64,000 bases of DNA, from positions 682,001 through 746,000 of the forward strand of contig NZ_CP102355.1 in the NCBI RefSeq assembly GCF_009696685.2. The letters are read 5' to 3'. The stretch is from Paracoccus sp. SMMA_5_TC. GTDB taxonomy: Bacteria > Pseudomonadota > Alphaproteobacteria > Rhodobacterales > Rhodobacteraceae. This document shows, piece by piece, positions 37,963 through 47,456 of this stretch. The position numbers and the translations under genes are program-made. The notes below the pieces were generated by a model. That model saw only the letters and a program-made list of their open reading frames with translations. It was not told the DNA's origin and did not search any database. The stretch's first letter is position 1, and every line of letters begins with the position of its first letter.

Positions 37963-39843
37963 ATGACCGATTCCCTTGCCCAACCCACTCTTCCCGGCCC
38001 GCCCGCCAGGACCGGCCAGGCGCTGATCCAGGATTATCTGCGCGGGCTGGACGGTTCGCCCGGCGTCTACCGGATGCTGGATGCCCAGGGGGCGGTGCTT
38101 TATGTCGGCAAGGCGCGCAACCTGCGGGCGCGGGTGGCGAACTATGCCCGCGGCAGCGGCCATTCCGCCCGCATCGCGCGGATGATCCGCGAAACCGCCA
38201 GCATGATGTTCCTGACCACGCGGACCGAGACCGAGGCGCTGCTGCTGGAACAGAACCTGATCAAGCAGCTGAAACCCCGCTACAACGTGCTGCTGCGCGA
38301 CGACAAGTCGTTTCCGAACATCCTGGTGGCCAAGTCGCACCCCTTTGCCCAGATCAAGAAGCATCGCGGCGCCAAATCGGAAAAGGGCGATTATTACGGC
38401 CCCTTTGCCAGCGCCGGGGCGGTCAACCGCACCCTGAACCAGTTGCAGCGGGTGTTCCTGCTGCGCAGCTGCACCGATGCGACATTCGCCAGCCGCAGCC
38501 GGCCCTGTCTGCTGTATCAGATCAAGCGCTGCAGCGCCCCCTGCGTCGGCCGCATCAGTGAGGCGGAATATCGCGCCCTTGTGGCCGATGCCGAACTGTT
38601 CCTGCAAGGCCGGACCACGCGCATCCAGGCCGATCTGGCGCGCGAGATGGCCGAGGCCGCCGAGGCGATGGAATACGAACGCGCCGCCGCCCTGCGCGAC
38701 CGCATCAAGGCACTGACCGCGGTGCAGTCGGTCCAGGCCATCAATCCCCGCGGCGTGGCCGAGGCCGATGTCATCGCCCTGCACATGGATCACGGCCAGG
38801 CCTGCGTTCAGGTCTTTTTCATCCGCGGCAACCAGAGCTGGGGCAACCGCGATTTCTACCCCCGGCTCAATGGCGTCGAATCCGCCGACGAGGTGATGCA
38901 GGCCTTTCTGGCGCAGTTCTACGACGGCAAGGTGCCGCCGCGCATGGTGCTGCTGTCGCATGGAATCGAGGATCCCGACCTGATGGCGGAAATCCTCAGC
39001 GCCAAGGCCGGGCGCAAGGTGGTGCTGGGGGTGCCGCAGCGGGGCGAAAAGGCCGAACTGGTCGAAAACGCGCTGCGCAATGCCCGTGAAAGCCTGGCGC
39101 GGCGCATGTCGGAAAGCGCGGCGCAGCTGCGGCTGCTCGAAGGGCTGGCCGAGGCCTTCGATCTGCCCGCGCCGCCGCAGCGCATCGAGATCTATGACAA
39201 CAGCCACATCCAGGGCAGCAATGCCGTGGGCGGCATGGTCGTCGCCGGCCCCGAAGGCTGGATCAAGAGCCAGTATCGCAAGTTCAACATCAAGGGCACC
39301 GAAATCACCCCGGGCGACGATTTCGGCATGATGAAAGAGGTGCTGACGCGGCGCTTTTCACGTCTGCTGAAGGAAGATCCCGACCGCAGCAGCGATGCCT
39401 GGCCGGACCTGCTGCTGATCGACGGCGGCGCCGGGCAGGTCAGCGCCGTCCAGCAGATCCTGGCCGAACTGGGGCTCGAGGACATCCCGCTGATCGGCGT
39501 GGCCAAGGGCCAGGACCGCGACCACGGCAAGGAAGAGTTTCACCGCCCCGGCCAGCGCCCCTTTGCGCTGCCGATGAACGATCCGGTGCTGTATTTCATC
39601 CAGCGCCTGCGCGACGAGGCGCATCGCTGGGCGATCGGCAGCCACCGCGCCCGCCGGGCCAAGGCGACCATGGCCAATCCGCTGGACGAGATCCCCGGCG
39701 TCGGCGCGGCACGCAAGCGCGCGCTTCTGGCGCATTTCGGCTCGGCCAAGGCGGTCAGCCGCGCCGGTCTTGCCGATCTGACCGCGGTCGAAGGCATCAG
39801 CGCCGCGCTGGCGCAGAAGATCGTCGATCATTTTCAGGGCTGA
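37963..39843 (+). CDS. uvrC: Excinuclease ABC subunit C
   Basis: A 626-residue endonuclease of nucleotide excision repair that makes both incisions with UvrB. The N-terminal GIY-YIG domain includes [28 protein letters not shown]. The UvrB-binding UVR motif is near [24 protein letters not shown], the RNase H-like nuclease domain includes [21 protein letters not shown] and [11 protein letters not shown], and a helix-hairpin-helix pair ends the protein ([22 protein letters not shown]). Length normal. It is followed, convergently, by zinT. Confidence 0.97.
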   Translation: MTDSLAQPTLPGPPARTGQALIQDYLRGLDGSPGVYRMLDAQGAVLYVGKARNLRARVANYARGSGHSARIARMIRETASMMFLTTRTETEALLLEQNLIKQLKPRYNVLLRDDKSFPNILVAKSHPFAQIKKHRGAKSEKGDYYGPFASAGAVNRTLNQLQRVFLLRSCTDATFASRSRPCLLYQIKRCSAPCVGRISEAEYRALVADAELFLQGRTTRIQADLAREMAEAAEAMEYERAAALRDRIKALTAVQSVQAINPRGVAEADVIALHMDHGQACVQVFFIRGNQSWGNRDFYPRLNGVESADEVMQAFLAQFYDGKVPPRMVLLSHGIEDPDLMAEILSAKAGRKVVLGVPQRGEKAELVENALRNARESLARRMSESAAQLRLLEGLAEAFDLPAPPQRIEIYDNSHIQGSNAVGGMVVAGPEGWIKSQYRKFNIKGTEITPGDDFGMMKEVLTRRFSRLLKEDPDRSSDAWPDLLLIDGGAGQVSAVQQILAELGLEDIPLIGVAKGQDRDHGKEEFHRPGQRPFALPMNDPVLYFIQRLRDEAHRWAIGSHRARRAKATMANPLDEIPGVGAARKRALLAHFGSAKAVSRAGLADLTAVEGISAALAQKIVDHFQG

Positions 39844-39864
39844 CCCGCCGCGCCGCCGCCGGCG

Positions 39865-40569
39865 TCAATGCGCCAGCATTTCCTGCACGATCTGCGCCGG
39901 GCTGAGCGTCGCCGGATAATAGGTCGGCCAGTTCGTCAGTTCCCGCAGAATCGCTGCGCGGTCATTGCCCCAATACAGGTGATAGTGATCGGCAGCCTGC
40001 GGCGCGATCTTGTGGTCGCTGAACTGGATGAAATCCGGGGCGGCCGCATCGCCTTCGGTCTTGCGAAAGACATAGCGCACGCCGCGATTGCCTTTTGGAT
40101 AGGTCAGGATCTCGAAACCGTCGCTGACATATCTTGCGCTTGCGCTGCCCTTGGCGCTGCGAAACGTCACCCTGTCGCCATCAATGGCGATACGGTCGAC
40201 ATCGGTGCGATAGCCGGTTTCGTAATAGCGGCGGTATTCCGCAGCGGTCTTGTCACCTTTCTCCGCCTTGCTGGACATGACCTGATCCAGCTGTCCCGCC
40301 ATCAGCAGCGGATAGACCGATTGCCATTCGCCTGCCCAGTCCGACAGCGGCCGGGCCTGCACCTGGGCATCGTCGAAATGGCCTTGATGGATGCGACGAG
40401 CCTGCTCATCGACCTGTTCATGGCTGTGCCCATGGTTGTGGCCGTGGCTGTGCCCCTGGTCCTGACCCGACCCGGCGTGGACAGGCAGCGCAAGCACGGC
40501 AACGATAGCCCCTGCCAGCATGGCTTGGACAAGATGCCGGTCTTGGCGACGACTGGGAAAAGTTTGCAT
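39865..40569 (-). CDS. zinT: ZinT family periplasmic zinc-binding protein
   Basis: A 234-residue exported protein. The signal peptide is about residues 1-32 (LAGAIVAVLALPVHA). A His-rich stretch (GHSHGHNHGHSHE) follows, and the lipocalin-like ZinT domain begins near PLSDWAGEWQSVYPLL and ends HKIAPQAADHYHLYWGNDRAAILRELTNWPTYYPATLSP, whose His residues bind zinc. It passes zinc to a periplasmic uptake system under shortage. The Shine-Dalgarno GGAG fits, and a Zur-like box lies just upstream. Confidence 0.93.
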   Translation of the reverse strand: MQTFPSRRQDRHLVQAMLAGAIVAVLALPVHAGSGQDQGHSHGHNHGHSHEQVDEQARRIHQGHFDDAQVQARPLSDWAGEWQSVYPLLMAGQLDQVMSSKAEKGDKTAAEYRRYYETGYRTDVDRIAIDGDRVTFRSAKGSASARYVSDGFEILTYPKGNRGVRYVFRKTEGDAAAPDFIQFSDHKIAPQAADHYHLYWGNDRAAILRELTNWPTYYPATLSPAQIVQEMLAH

Positions 40570-40585
40570 TTCGATTCTCCATTTT

Positions 40586-40600
40586 TGTTATGTTATTACA
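40586..40600 (-). promoter_or_regulatory. Zur-box-like palindrome upstream of zinT
   Basis: TGTTAT-GTT-ATTACA, whose outer six-base arms pair at five of six positions, lies 17 bp upstream of the zinT ATG. Zur operators in alphaproteobacteria commonly read TGTTATnnnATAACA, and zinT is a classic Zur target, so repression in high zinc is likely. Confidence 0.65.
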
Positions 40601-40673
40601 TCTCTTATTTACTTGTGCAAGCGGGTTTCACAACCCCTTCCCCCCGGCCCCGCAACCGCCTAGATTGCAGGCC

Positions 40674-41294
40674 ATGCGCTGGACACTGCCCAATTTCCTG
40701 ACCGTTCTGCGATTGGTGGCGGCGCCGCTGGTGCCGCTGATGTTCCTCTTCCTCAGCCGGCCATTTGCCGATTTCGCGGCGTTGGTGCTGTTCCTGCTGG
40801 CCGCAGTCACCGATTGGTTCGACGGTTATCTGGCCCGGGCCTGGCAGCAGGAAAGCCGCTTTGGCGCCGCCATGGACCCGATCGCCGACAAGGCAATGGT
40901 CATCATCGCCGTGGTGGTCATCACCGGCTATTCGGGCATGAACCCCTGGCTGATCCTGCCCGCCACCGTCATCCTGTTTCGCGAGGTTTTCGTGTCCGGC
41001 CTGCGAGAGTTTCTGGGCCATGACGCCCGGTTACTGAAGGTGACGCGGCTGGCGAAATGGAAAACCACCGCGCAGATGGTGGCCATCGCGGTGCTGTTTC
41101 TGGGCACCGGTTTGCAGTATTATGAGGTCGGCCACCCGCCCCTGGTCGGCGAGGCCCGCCTGCCCTGGTCCGACAGCTGGTCCGACCTGGCCACGCAGAT
41201 CGGGCTGGCGCTGTTCTGGATCGCGGCGGTGCTGACCGCGATCACCGGCTGGGACTATTTCGACAAGGCCCGCCCCTATCTGAGGGATCACTGA
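40674..41294 (+). CDS. pgsA: CDP-diacylglycerol-glycerol-3-phosphate 3-phosphatidyltransferase
   Basis: A 206-residue membrane enzyme making phosphatidylglycerophosphate. The CDP-alcohol phosphotransferase motif D-G-x2-A-R-x8-G-x3-D-x3-D is complete (WFDGYLARAWQQESRFGAAMDPIADK, residues about 42-67). Hydrophobic helices lie at about 7-37, 78-98, 103-120 and 180-195. I chose the ATG at 40674 since the family starts MxWTLPNxLT. The stop overlaps the moaD start by 1 bp (TGATG). Confidence 0.95.
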   Translation: MRWTLPNFLTVLRLVAAPLVPLMFLFLSRPFADFAALVLFLLAAVTDWFDGYLARAWQQESRFGAAMDPIADKAMVIIAVVVITGYSGMNPWLILPATVILFREVFVSGLREFLGHDARLLKVTRLAKWKTTAQMVAIAVLFLGTGLQYYEVGHPPLVGEARLPWSDSWSDLATQIGLALFWIAAVLTAITGWDYFDKARPYLRDH

Positions 41295-41545
41295 TGGCGC
41301 TGGATGTGCTGTATTTCGCCTGGCTGCGCGAACGCATCGGCCAGCCCCGCGAACGCATCGAAACCCGGGCCGCCACCGTGCGCGAGCTGGTGGACGAACT
41401 GGCCGCGCTGGATGAATGGCACGCGGCGGCGCTGGCGGACCTGTCGGCGGTGCGCGTCGCCGTCGATCAGGAACTGGCCGATCTGGACGCGCCGCTGGCC
41501 GGCGCGCGCGAGGTCGCCTTTTTCCCGCCGATGACCGGGGGCTAG
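41294..41545 (+). CDS. moaD: Molybdopterin synthase sulfur-carrier subunit
   Basis: An 83-residue ubiquitin-like protein. It carries the thiocarboxylate used to make the molybdopterin dithiolene and ends in the required Gly-Gly (PPMTGG). MALDVLYFAWLRERIG is the usual first strand and helix. It is coupled by overlap to pgsA and followed by moaE, its partner. Confidence 0.95.
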   Translation: MALDVLYFAWLRERIGQPRERIETRAATVRELVDELAALDEWHAAALADLSAVRVAVDQELADLDAPLAGAREVAFFPPMTGG

Positions 41546-41553
41546 CGCAGACC

Positions 41554-41988
41554 ATGCAGGTGCGTGTCGAGACCCGGCCCTTTGACCTGGCGGCGGAACT
41601 GGACGGCTTCGGCCGCGGCGCCGGCGCCGTCGTCACCTTCACCGGCCTGGTTCGCGACGAAGGCGGCCGGCTGCTGGCGCTGGAAATCGAACATTACCCC
41701 GGCATGACCGAAAAGGCTCTGCTGGCCTATGGCCAGGCCGCCGCCGCCCGCTTCGATCTGGACGACTGGCGCATCATCCACCGCCATGGCCGGCTGCAGG
41801 CGGGCGAGGCGATCATGATGGTCGCCACCGCCGCCCGCCACCGCAAGGCCGCCTTCGAGGCCGCCGAATATCTGATGGACTGGCTGAAATCGCGTGCCCC
41901 GTTCTGGAAGCGCGAGATCGGCCCCGACGGCCCCGGCGCCTGGGTCGATGCCCGCGACGAGGATGAGGACGCGCTGCGCCGCTGGTAA
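41554..41988 (+). CDS. moaE: Molybdopterin synthase catalytic subunit
   Basis: A 144-residue enzyme that converts precursor Z (cyclic pyranopterin monophosphate) to molybdopterin using MoaD thiocarboxylate. The conserved GAVVTFTGLVR, IEHYPGMTEK, and IIHRHGRLQAGEAIMMV segments are present, as is the catalytic Lys region (RHRKAAFEAAEYLMDWLKSRAPFWKRE). The start at 41554 is the ATG with the family's first strand (MQVRVETRPF). 8 bp after moaD. Confidence 0.95.
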   Translation: MQVRVETRPFDLAAELDGFGRGAGAVVTFTGLVRDEGGRLLALEIEHYPGMTEKALLAYGQAAAARFDLDDWRIIHRHGRLQAGEAIMMVATAARHRKAAFEAAEYLMDWLKSRAPFWKREIGPDGPGAWVDARDEDEDALRRW

Positions 41989-42063
41989 GGCAAAAGTTGC
42001 AATCCCGCCGCACGGCGATCATATAGACGCCGAAACCGGACCGATGACACAGCGGAGCCCTGC

Positions 42064-43020
42064 ATGACCTACCTCGAGTTCGAGAAACCCCTTGCCGACC
42101 TGGAAGGCAAGGCCGAAGAACTGCGCGCCCTGGCGCGGCAGGGCGAAGGGGTCGATCTGGAAAAAGAGGCGGCGGCCCTGGACAAGAAGGCCGAGGACAT
42201 GCTGCGCGATCTTTACAAGCAGCTCGATCCCTGGCGCAAGACGCAGGTGGCGCGCCACCCGGAACGGCCGCATTGCCGCGATTACATCGACCAGTTGTTC
42301 ACCGAATACACGCCCCTGGCCGGCGACCGCGCCTTTGGCGAGGATCACGCCGTCATGGGCGGGCTGGCGCGGTTCCGCGATCAGCCCTGCGTGGTCATCG
42401 GCCATGAAAAGGGCAATGACACCAAGTCGCGCATCTTTCACAATTTCGGCATGGCCCGGCCCGAAGGCTATCGCAAGGCGATCCGGCTGATGGACCTGGC
42501 ACATCGCTTTCGCTTGCCGGTCATCACCCTGGTCGACACCCCCGGCGCATACCCCGGCAAGGGCGCCGAAGAACGCGGCCAGTCCGAGGCCATCGCCCGC
42601 TCGACCGAGAAATGCCTGCAGATCGGGGTGCCGCTGGTGTCGGTCATCATCGGCGAGGGCGGCTCGGGCGGCGCGGTCGCCTTTGCCACCGCCAACCGCA
42701 TCGCCATGCTGGAACATTCGATCTATTCGGTGATCTCGCCCGAAGGCTGCGCCTCGATCCTGTGGAAGGATGCCGAAAAGATGCGCGAGGCCGCGCATGC
42801 GCTGAAACTGACCGCGCAGGATCTGAAGAAGCTGGGCGTGATCGACGAAATCATCCTGGAACCGGTGGGCGGGGCCCAGCGCGCGCCCGGCGAGGCGATC
42901 GCCGCAGTGGGCGAGGCCATCGCCGTCATGCTGGCCGAACTCAAGGATCGCAAGCCCGCGGAACTGATCCGCGAACGGCGGCAGAAATTCCTGGACATGG
43001 GCGCCAAGGCGCTGGCCTGA
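42064..43020 (+). CDS. accA: Acetyl-CoA carboxylase carboxyltransferase subunit alpha
   Basis: A 318-residue subunit that, with AccD, transfers carboxylate from biotin to acetyl-CoA in fatty acid synthesis. It begins with the usual coiled-coil-like helix ([21 protein letters not shown]) and has the crotonase-type fold with [25 protein letters not shown] and [18 protein letters not shown] (oxyanion-hole Gly pairs). Length is typical. It is convergent with gabT across a hairpin. Confidence 0.97.
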   Translation: MTYLEFEKPLADLEGKAEELRALARQGEGVDLEKEAAALDKKAEDMLRDLYKQLDPWRKTQVARHPERPHCRDYIDQLFTEYTPLAGDRAFGEDHAVMGGLARFRDQPCVVIGHEKGNDTKSRIFHNFGMARPEGYRKAIRLMDLAHRFRLPVITLVDTPGAYPGKGAEERGQSEAIARSTEKCLQIGVPLVSVIIGEGGSGGAVAFATANRIAMLEHSIYSVISPEGCASILWKDAEKMREAAHALKLTAQDLKKLGVIDEIILEPVGGAQRAPGEAIAAVGEAIAVMLAELKDRKPAELIRERRQKFLDMGAKALA

Positions 43021-43032
43021 AGCGGCATCAAC

Positions 43033-43054
43033 GGGCGCCGGCCGACCGGCGCCC
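43033..43054. terminator. Hairpin between convergent accA and gabT
   Basis: A perfect 9-bp stem (GGGCGCCGG/CCGGCGCCC) with loop CCGA lies in the 42 bp between the two stop codons. No T-run follows on either strand, so it is a likely but weak bidirectional terminator. Confidence 0.5.
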
Positions 43055-43062
43055 GGTTGGAT

Positions 43063-44328
43063 CTAGCGCGCGGCGCGGATCGAGTCCTCGAGCTTGTCCA
43101 GCGCCTCGTCAAACACCGCGTCGGGGATGGTCAGCGGCGCCAGAAAGCGGATGACATTGCCGTAAACGCCGCAGGTCAGCAGGATCAGGTTGCGTTTCAG
43201 CGCCTCTTCGCGGACCCGGTTGGTCATCTCGGGGTTCGGCTTGTCGCTGCCCGCCTGGTTGAACTCGACCGCATTCATGAAGCCGGGGCCGCGAATATCG
43301 GCGATTTCGGGCACCTCGTCGCGCAGGCTGGCCAGGCGCTGTTTCAGCCGCTGGCCCAGGCGGGTGGCGCGGTCGCAAAGCTGTTCATCGGCAATCACGT
43401 CCAGGACCGCATGCGCGGCCGCCACCGCCAGCGGATTGCCGGCATAGGTGCCGCCAAGGCCCCCCGGGGCGGGGCTGTCCATCACTTCGGCGCGGCCGGT
43501 CACGGCACTGATCGGCAGCCCGCCGCCCAGCCCCTTGGCCATGGTGGTCAGATCGGCGGCAACGCCGTGATGCTCCATGGCGAAGAGCTTGCCGGTGCGG
43601 GCAAATCCGGTCTGCACCTCGTCGGCGATCAAAAGGATCGAATACTGGTCGCATATCTGGCGCAGGCGTTGCAGGAAGCCGGCCGGCGCCTCGTAAAAGC
43701 CGCCTTCGCCCTGGACCGGCTCGACGATGATGGCGGCGACGCGGGCGGGGTCGACATCGGCCTTGAACAGCCGGTCCAGCGCCGCCAGCGCGTCCTCCTG
43801 GCTGATGCCGTGCAGTTCGACCGGGAAGGGCAGGTGCCAGACATCGTTCATCATCGGGCCGAAACCCGCCTTGTAGGGCTGAACCTTGCCGGTCAGCGAC
43901 ATGCCCAGGAAGGTGCGGCCGTGAAAGCCGCCGGAAAAGGCCACCACCCCGGCGCGGCCGGTATAATGGCGGGCGATCTTGATGGCGTTTTCCACCGCCT
44001 CGGCGCCGGTGGTGTAAAAGGCGGTCTTTTTCGGCCAGTCGCCCGGCACGCTGTCGTTCAGCCGCTCGGCCAGGGCGACATAGTTTTCATAGGGCACGAC
44101 CTGGTGGCAGGTATGGGTAAAGCGGTCCAGCTGCGCCTTGACCGCCGCGATCACCCGCGGATGGCGATGGCCGGTGTTCACCACCGCGATGCCGGCGGCG
44201 AAATCGATGTAACGGTTGCCCTCGCCATCCCATATTTCGGCGTTCTCGGCGCGTTCGGCATAGATCTGCGTGGTCATGCCGACGCCGCGGGAAATGGCGG
44301 CATTCTTGCGGTCGGTCAGGCTGGTCAT
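43063..44328 (-). CDS. gabT: 4-aminobutyrate-2-oxoglutarate transaminase
   Basis: A 421-residue class III PLP aminotransferase that moves the amino group of GABA to 2-oxoglutarate. The PLP Lys is in TTMAKGLGGGLPIS, the phosphate-binding GAEAVENAIKIAR and the metal-free Asp pair LLIADEVQTGFARTG are present, and the Gly-rich substrate loop AGNPLAVAAAHAVLDV follows. Other class III enzymes (for example beta-alanine or putrescine aminotransferases) share these motifs, so the substrate is inferred from overall similarity. It starts 116 bp upstream of the divergent rhomboid gene. Confidence 0.88.
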   Translation of the reverse strand: MTSLTDRKNAAISRGVGMTTQIYAERAENAEIWDGEGNRYIDFAAGIAVVNTGHRHPRVIAAVKAQLDRFTHTCHQVVPYENYVALAERLNDSVPGDWPKKTAFYTTGAEAVENAIKIARHYTGRAGVVAFSGGFHGRTFLGMSLTGKVQPYKAGFGPMMNDVWHLPFPVELHGISQEDALAALDRLFKADVDPARVAAIIVEPVQGEGGFYEAPAGFLQRLRQICDQYSILLIADEVQTGFARTGKLFAMEHHGVAADLTTMAKGLGGGLPISAVTGRAEVMDSPAPGGLGGTYAGNPLAVAAAHAVLDVIADEQLCDRATRLGQRLKQRLASLRDEVPEIADIRGPGFMNAVEFNQAGSDKPNPEMTNRVREEALKRNLILLTCGVYGNVIRFLAPLTIPDAVFDEALDKLEDSIRAAR

Positions 44329-44444
44329 GGCCCCTCCTCGAGACGATTCGCCGCCGATGCTATACGGCGGCTGCCGTGTCGAACAGGCCGCTTGCGCGCA
44401 GCCGGCACATGCTTCACGCTGGCCCGACAGCCCCGAGGCCAGAG

Positions 44445-45164
44445 ATGTTCCCGATCCGTGACCACAATCCGTCCGAGCGCACGCCGCATGTGCGCAATGC
44501 CCTGATCCTGCTGAACCTGGCGATGTTCCTGCTGACCATGCCCTGGGCCGGGGGGCAGGTCCAGCTGTGGGACCGGCTGGCGCTGTATCCGGTGGCGATC
44601 AGCCACGGCCAATGGCTGTGGGGGCTGGTCACGCATATGTTCCTGCACGCCGGCATCCTGCATATCGCCGGCAACATGCTGTTCCTGTGGGTGTTTGGCG
44701 ACAATCTGGAAGACCAGATGGGCCATGCGGGATTTCTGGTATTCTATCTGGCCTGCGGTCTGGCGGCGGCCGCCGGGCAGATCGCCATGGACCCCGCCAG
44801 CGGCATCCCGATGGTCGGGGCCTCGGGCGCGATCGCCGGGGTGATGGGCGGCTATCTGCTGCTGTTTCCGCGTGCCCGCGTCGATGTCATCGCCATCATC
44901 ATCGTCATCATCAAGCGCTTTACCATACCGGCCTGGGTGCTGCTGATGGTCTGGTTCGGGCTGCAGATATTCTCGGGGCTCAGCGGGGTCGACGACGGCG
45001 TGGCCTATGTCGCCCATGCGGCGGGGTTCGTGGCCGGGGTGGTGCTGGCGCTGCCGCTGTTCCTGCGCCGCGGCGGCCCCGCCTTCTGGAGTCGCACCCA
45101 CGGCCAGCCCCCGCACAAGCCCATCGACTACGCGCCTTCGCGGATTCCGCCGGTCAGGCGCTGA
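44445..45164 (+). CDS. Rhomboid family intramembrane serine protease
   Basis: A 239-residue membrane protease. The catalytic Ser lies in GASGAIAGVMG (about residue 128) and the His in AYVAHAAGFVAG (about 189). The GxxxH-like GWVTHMFLHAGILHIAGNMLFLWVFG (loop with HxxxN) is also typical. About six hydrophobic segments are seen. The start at 44445 is the first ATG in good position. It has a 37-bp antisense overlap with the convergent mnmD gene. Confidence 0.9.
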   Translation: MFPIRDHNPSERTPHVRNALILLNLAMFLLTMPWAGGQVQLWDRLALYPVAISHGQWLWGLVTHMFLHAGILHIAGNMLFLWVFGDNLEDQMGHAGFLVFYLACGLAAAAGQIAMDPASGIPMVGASGAIAGVMGGYLLLFPRARVDVIAIIIVIIKRFTIPAWVLLMVWFGLQIFSGLSGVDDGVAYVAHAAGFVAGVVLALPLFLRRGGPAFWSRTHGQPPHKPIDYAPSRIPPVRR

Positions 45165-45811
45165 CCGCGGCTCATGTGGCGCTTGCCGGCAAAGCCGGGG
45201 GCGCGGCTCACCGCAAATCCCGCCTCGGCCAGCGCGCGGCGCACATGGCCGGCGGCGGTATAGGTGGCAAAGCTGCCGCCCGGGCGGGTGTGGCGCCCGA
45301 CCTCGGCCATCAGCTCGGGCCCCCACATCTCGGGGTTGCGGGCGGGCGAGAAGCCGTCGAGAAACCAGGCATCGGCGCTGTCCTGCCACAGCGGCAGCGC
45401 CTGGCGGGCGTCGGCGCGGATCACCCGCGCCTCGACCAGACCGACGCGAAAGCGTTCTGCGGGCCAGCCGGCGCGCAGTTCGGCCGCCAGATCGGCCAGC
45501 TCGGGAAAGGCGGCATGGGCGCGTGCCAGTTCCTCGCCGCTCATCGGAAAGGCCTCGAAACTGGTGAAGCGGACCGGCACCCGCGCCACCTGGGCCAGCG
45601 CCAGCAGGTTCAACCCGGTGCCAAAGCCCAGTTCGGCGACGTGAAATCCGGCGACCAGCCGCGCCGGCAGGTCGTTTCCGGCCAGAAACACATGCCGGGT
45701 TTCCGCAAGGCCGCCGTTCAGGCTGAAATAGGGATCGTCAAAGCGGCGCGACACCGGAATGGCGCCATCGCGCCAATCGAGGTCCGCCGCGCTCTGGTCT
45801 GGCTGGCCCAT
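45128..45811 (-). CDS. mnmD: tRNA (5-methylaminomethyl-2-thiouridine) methyltransferase domain protein
   Basis: A 227-residue SAM-dependent enzyme matching the methyltransferase half of MnmC. Motif I is VAELGFGTGLNLLAL (residues about 59-73), and the MnmC signature is DAWFLDGFSPARNPEMW. It would complete the mnm5s2U34 wobble base in tRNA. It stands alone, while a divergent FAD oxidoreductase 49 bp away is the natural partner for the other MnmC step. Confidence 0.9.
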   Translation of the reverse strand: MGQPDQSAADLDWRDGAIPVSRRFDDPYFSLNGGLAETRHVFLAGNDLPARLVAGFHVAELGFGTGLNLLALAQVARVPVRFTSFEAFPMSGEELARAHAAFPELADLAAELRAGWPAERFRVGLVEARVIRADARQALPLWQDSADAWFLDGFSPARNPEMWGPELMAEVGRHTRPGGSFATYTAAGHVRRALAEAGFAVSRAPGFAGKRHMSRGQRLTGGIREGA

Positions 45812-45860
45812 CCGCGCTAACTCCTGTCCGTCGACGGGCAGATGCGGCAGGGACAAGGCA

Positions 45861-46874
45861 ATGGCAAGCGCGAATCCGGGGGAAATCACCGTGGCGGGCG
45901 CCGGCATCTTCGGCCTTGCCTGCGCCTGGGAACTGACCCGCCGCGGCCGGCGGGTGCGGGTGGTGGAACGGGCGCGGATCGCGGCCGGCGCCTCGGGCGG
46001 GCATGTGGGGGCGCTGGCGCCGCATGCGCCGGAAAACTGGAACGACAAGAAACAGGTGCAGTTGCAGGCGCTGATTACCGCCGCGGACTGGTGGGCCGAG
46101 GTGGCGCTGACCGGTGGTATCGATCCGGGCTATGCCCGCACCGGTCGCATCCAGCCGCTGCCGCAAGGCGCCCGGGATCGCATCCAGGACCGCATCGCGG
46201 CGGCGCGCGCGCATTGGCCCGACTGGGCGCGGATGGAACTGACCGACGCGCCGGACACGCCCTTGCCGCCCGAATCGCCCTCGGGCCTGTGGCTGGTCGA
46301 TCGGCTGACGGCGCGCATCAACCCGCGGCAGGCCTGCGCGGCGCTGGCGGCGGCGATCCGCGCCGGCGGCGGCCGGATCGAGGAAGGCGCGACCACCGAA
46401 GGCCCGGCGATCTGGGCCACCGGGGTCGCTGGCCTGGCGGCCTTTGGCGGCGGCGGGGTCAAGGGCCAGTCGGCGCTGCTGGCCCATGACGCCGCCACGG
46501 CCCCGCAGGTCTTTGCCGAGGGGCTGCACATCGTGCCCCATGCCGATGGCACCGTCGCCATCGGCTCGACCTCGGAGCCGGGGGTGCAGGACACCGCCAC
46601 CGACGCCCAGATCGAGGCGTTGATCGAGCGGGCGCGACGGCTGTGCCCGGCGCTGGCCACGGCGACGGTGATCGACCGCTGGGCCGGCATCCGCCCCCGC
46701 GCCCGGTCAAGGGCGCCGCTTGTGGGGCCCTGGCCGGGTCGGCCGGGCGACTATGTGGCCAATGGCGGCTTCAAGATCGGGCTGGCGATGGCGCCCGCCT
46801 GCGCCGGGATGCTGGCCGACCTGATCCTGGACGGCCGCGACCGCATCCCCGCGGGCTTCAGGGTGCCGGGCTGA
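45861..46874 (+). CDS. FAD-dependent oxidoreductase (MnmC oxidase-like)
   Basis: A 337-residue DAO-superfamily enzyme. FAD-binding ADP site VAGAGIFGLACAWELTRRGRRVRVVE lies at residues about 10-35, and the GSTSEPGVQDT and RPRARSRAPLVG segments are typical of the MnmC/glycine-oxidase group. Its position divergent from the mnmD gene suggests it removes the carboxymethyl group of cmnm5U to give nm5U before methylation. It could instead be a D-amino acid or glycine oxidase. Convergent with the NnrU-like gene by a 17-bp overlap. Confidence 0.83.
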   Translation: MASANPGEITVAGAGIFGLACAWELTRRGRRVRVVERARIAAGASGGHVGALAPHAPENWNDKKQVQLQALITAADWWAEVALTGGIDPGYARTGRIQPLPQGARDRIQDRIAAARAHWPDWARMELTDAPDTPLPPESPSGLWLVDRLTARINPRQACAALAAAIRAGGGRIEEGATTEGPAIWATGVAGLAAFGGGGVKGQSALLAHDAATAPQVFAEGLHIVPHADGTVAIGSTSEPGVQDTATDAQIEALIERARRLCPALATATVIDRWAGIRPRARSRAPLVGPWPGRPGDYVANGGFKIGLAMAPACAGMLADLILDGRDRIPAGFRVPG

Positions 46875-47364
46875 CGCCGGCGAACCACGGGTGCAGATGG
46901 TAAAGCGCGGCCCAGATCGCCAGCGCCGCCAGCCCCGACCGCCAACCCGGCCGCAGCCGCAATGGCCGCTGCAGCCGCGCAAGGCCCAGACCGGCATAGC
47001 CGCCCAGGCCCCCGAACAGGATCGCATGCGCCAGATCGCCATTGGCCAGCAGATGTGCCCCCGCCCAGGCCAGAAACGCCAGCAGCAGGCCCGCCATGCC
47101 GCCCCACAGTGCCACCAGCACCGCCAGCGGCATCACCAGGTTGACCAGCCAGCGCATCCATGGCTCTTGCGGCCACAAGGGGATATGGGGCGCGCGCCCC
47201 GCCGCCACGATCAGCCACAACAGCAGCGCAAACGACAGCAGGCTGAACCCGGCGATATAGCCGCGCCGGCCCAGTCGCGCCACCAGCGGCGCGCGGGCGC
47301 GCGCGGGGATCACATGCGCGGCGACAAACACCGCCAGCGCCAGCAGAAATTCCACCCAGGCCAT
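46858..47364 (-). CDS. NnrU family membrane protein
   Basis: A 168-residue polytopic protein with about five hydrophobic segments (2-21, 37-53, 72-90, 92-106, 137-153). The N-terminus VEFLLALAVFVAAHVIPARARAPLV and the central HIPLWPQEPWMRWLVNLVMPLAVL are typical of NnrU domain proteins, named after a gene involved in nitric oxide metabolism in Rhodobacter, though most members have no known function. No nitrogen-oxide genes lie nearby. Confidence 0.85.
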   Translation of the reverse strand: MAWVEFLLALAVFVAAHVIPARARAPLVARLGRRGYIAGFSLLSFALLLWLIVAAGRAPHIPLWPQEPWMRWLVNLVMPLAVLVALWGGMAGLLLAFLAWAGAHLLANGDLAHAILFGGLGGYAGLGLARLQRPLRLRPGWRSGLAALAIWAALYHLHPWFAGVSPAP

Positions 47365-47456
47365 GCATCCAGGCTAACCCCGCAGCCTGGCGGCGGCAAT
47401 CGCATTGACCCCGGCCCGGCCTGCGGCATGATGGCGCAAAGCACAAGGACCAGCCC

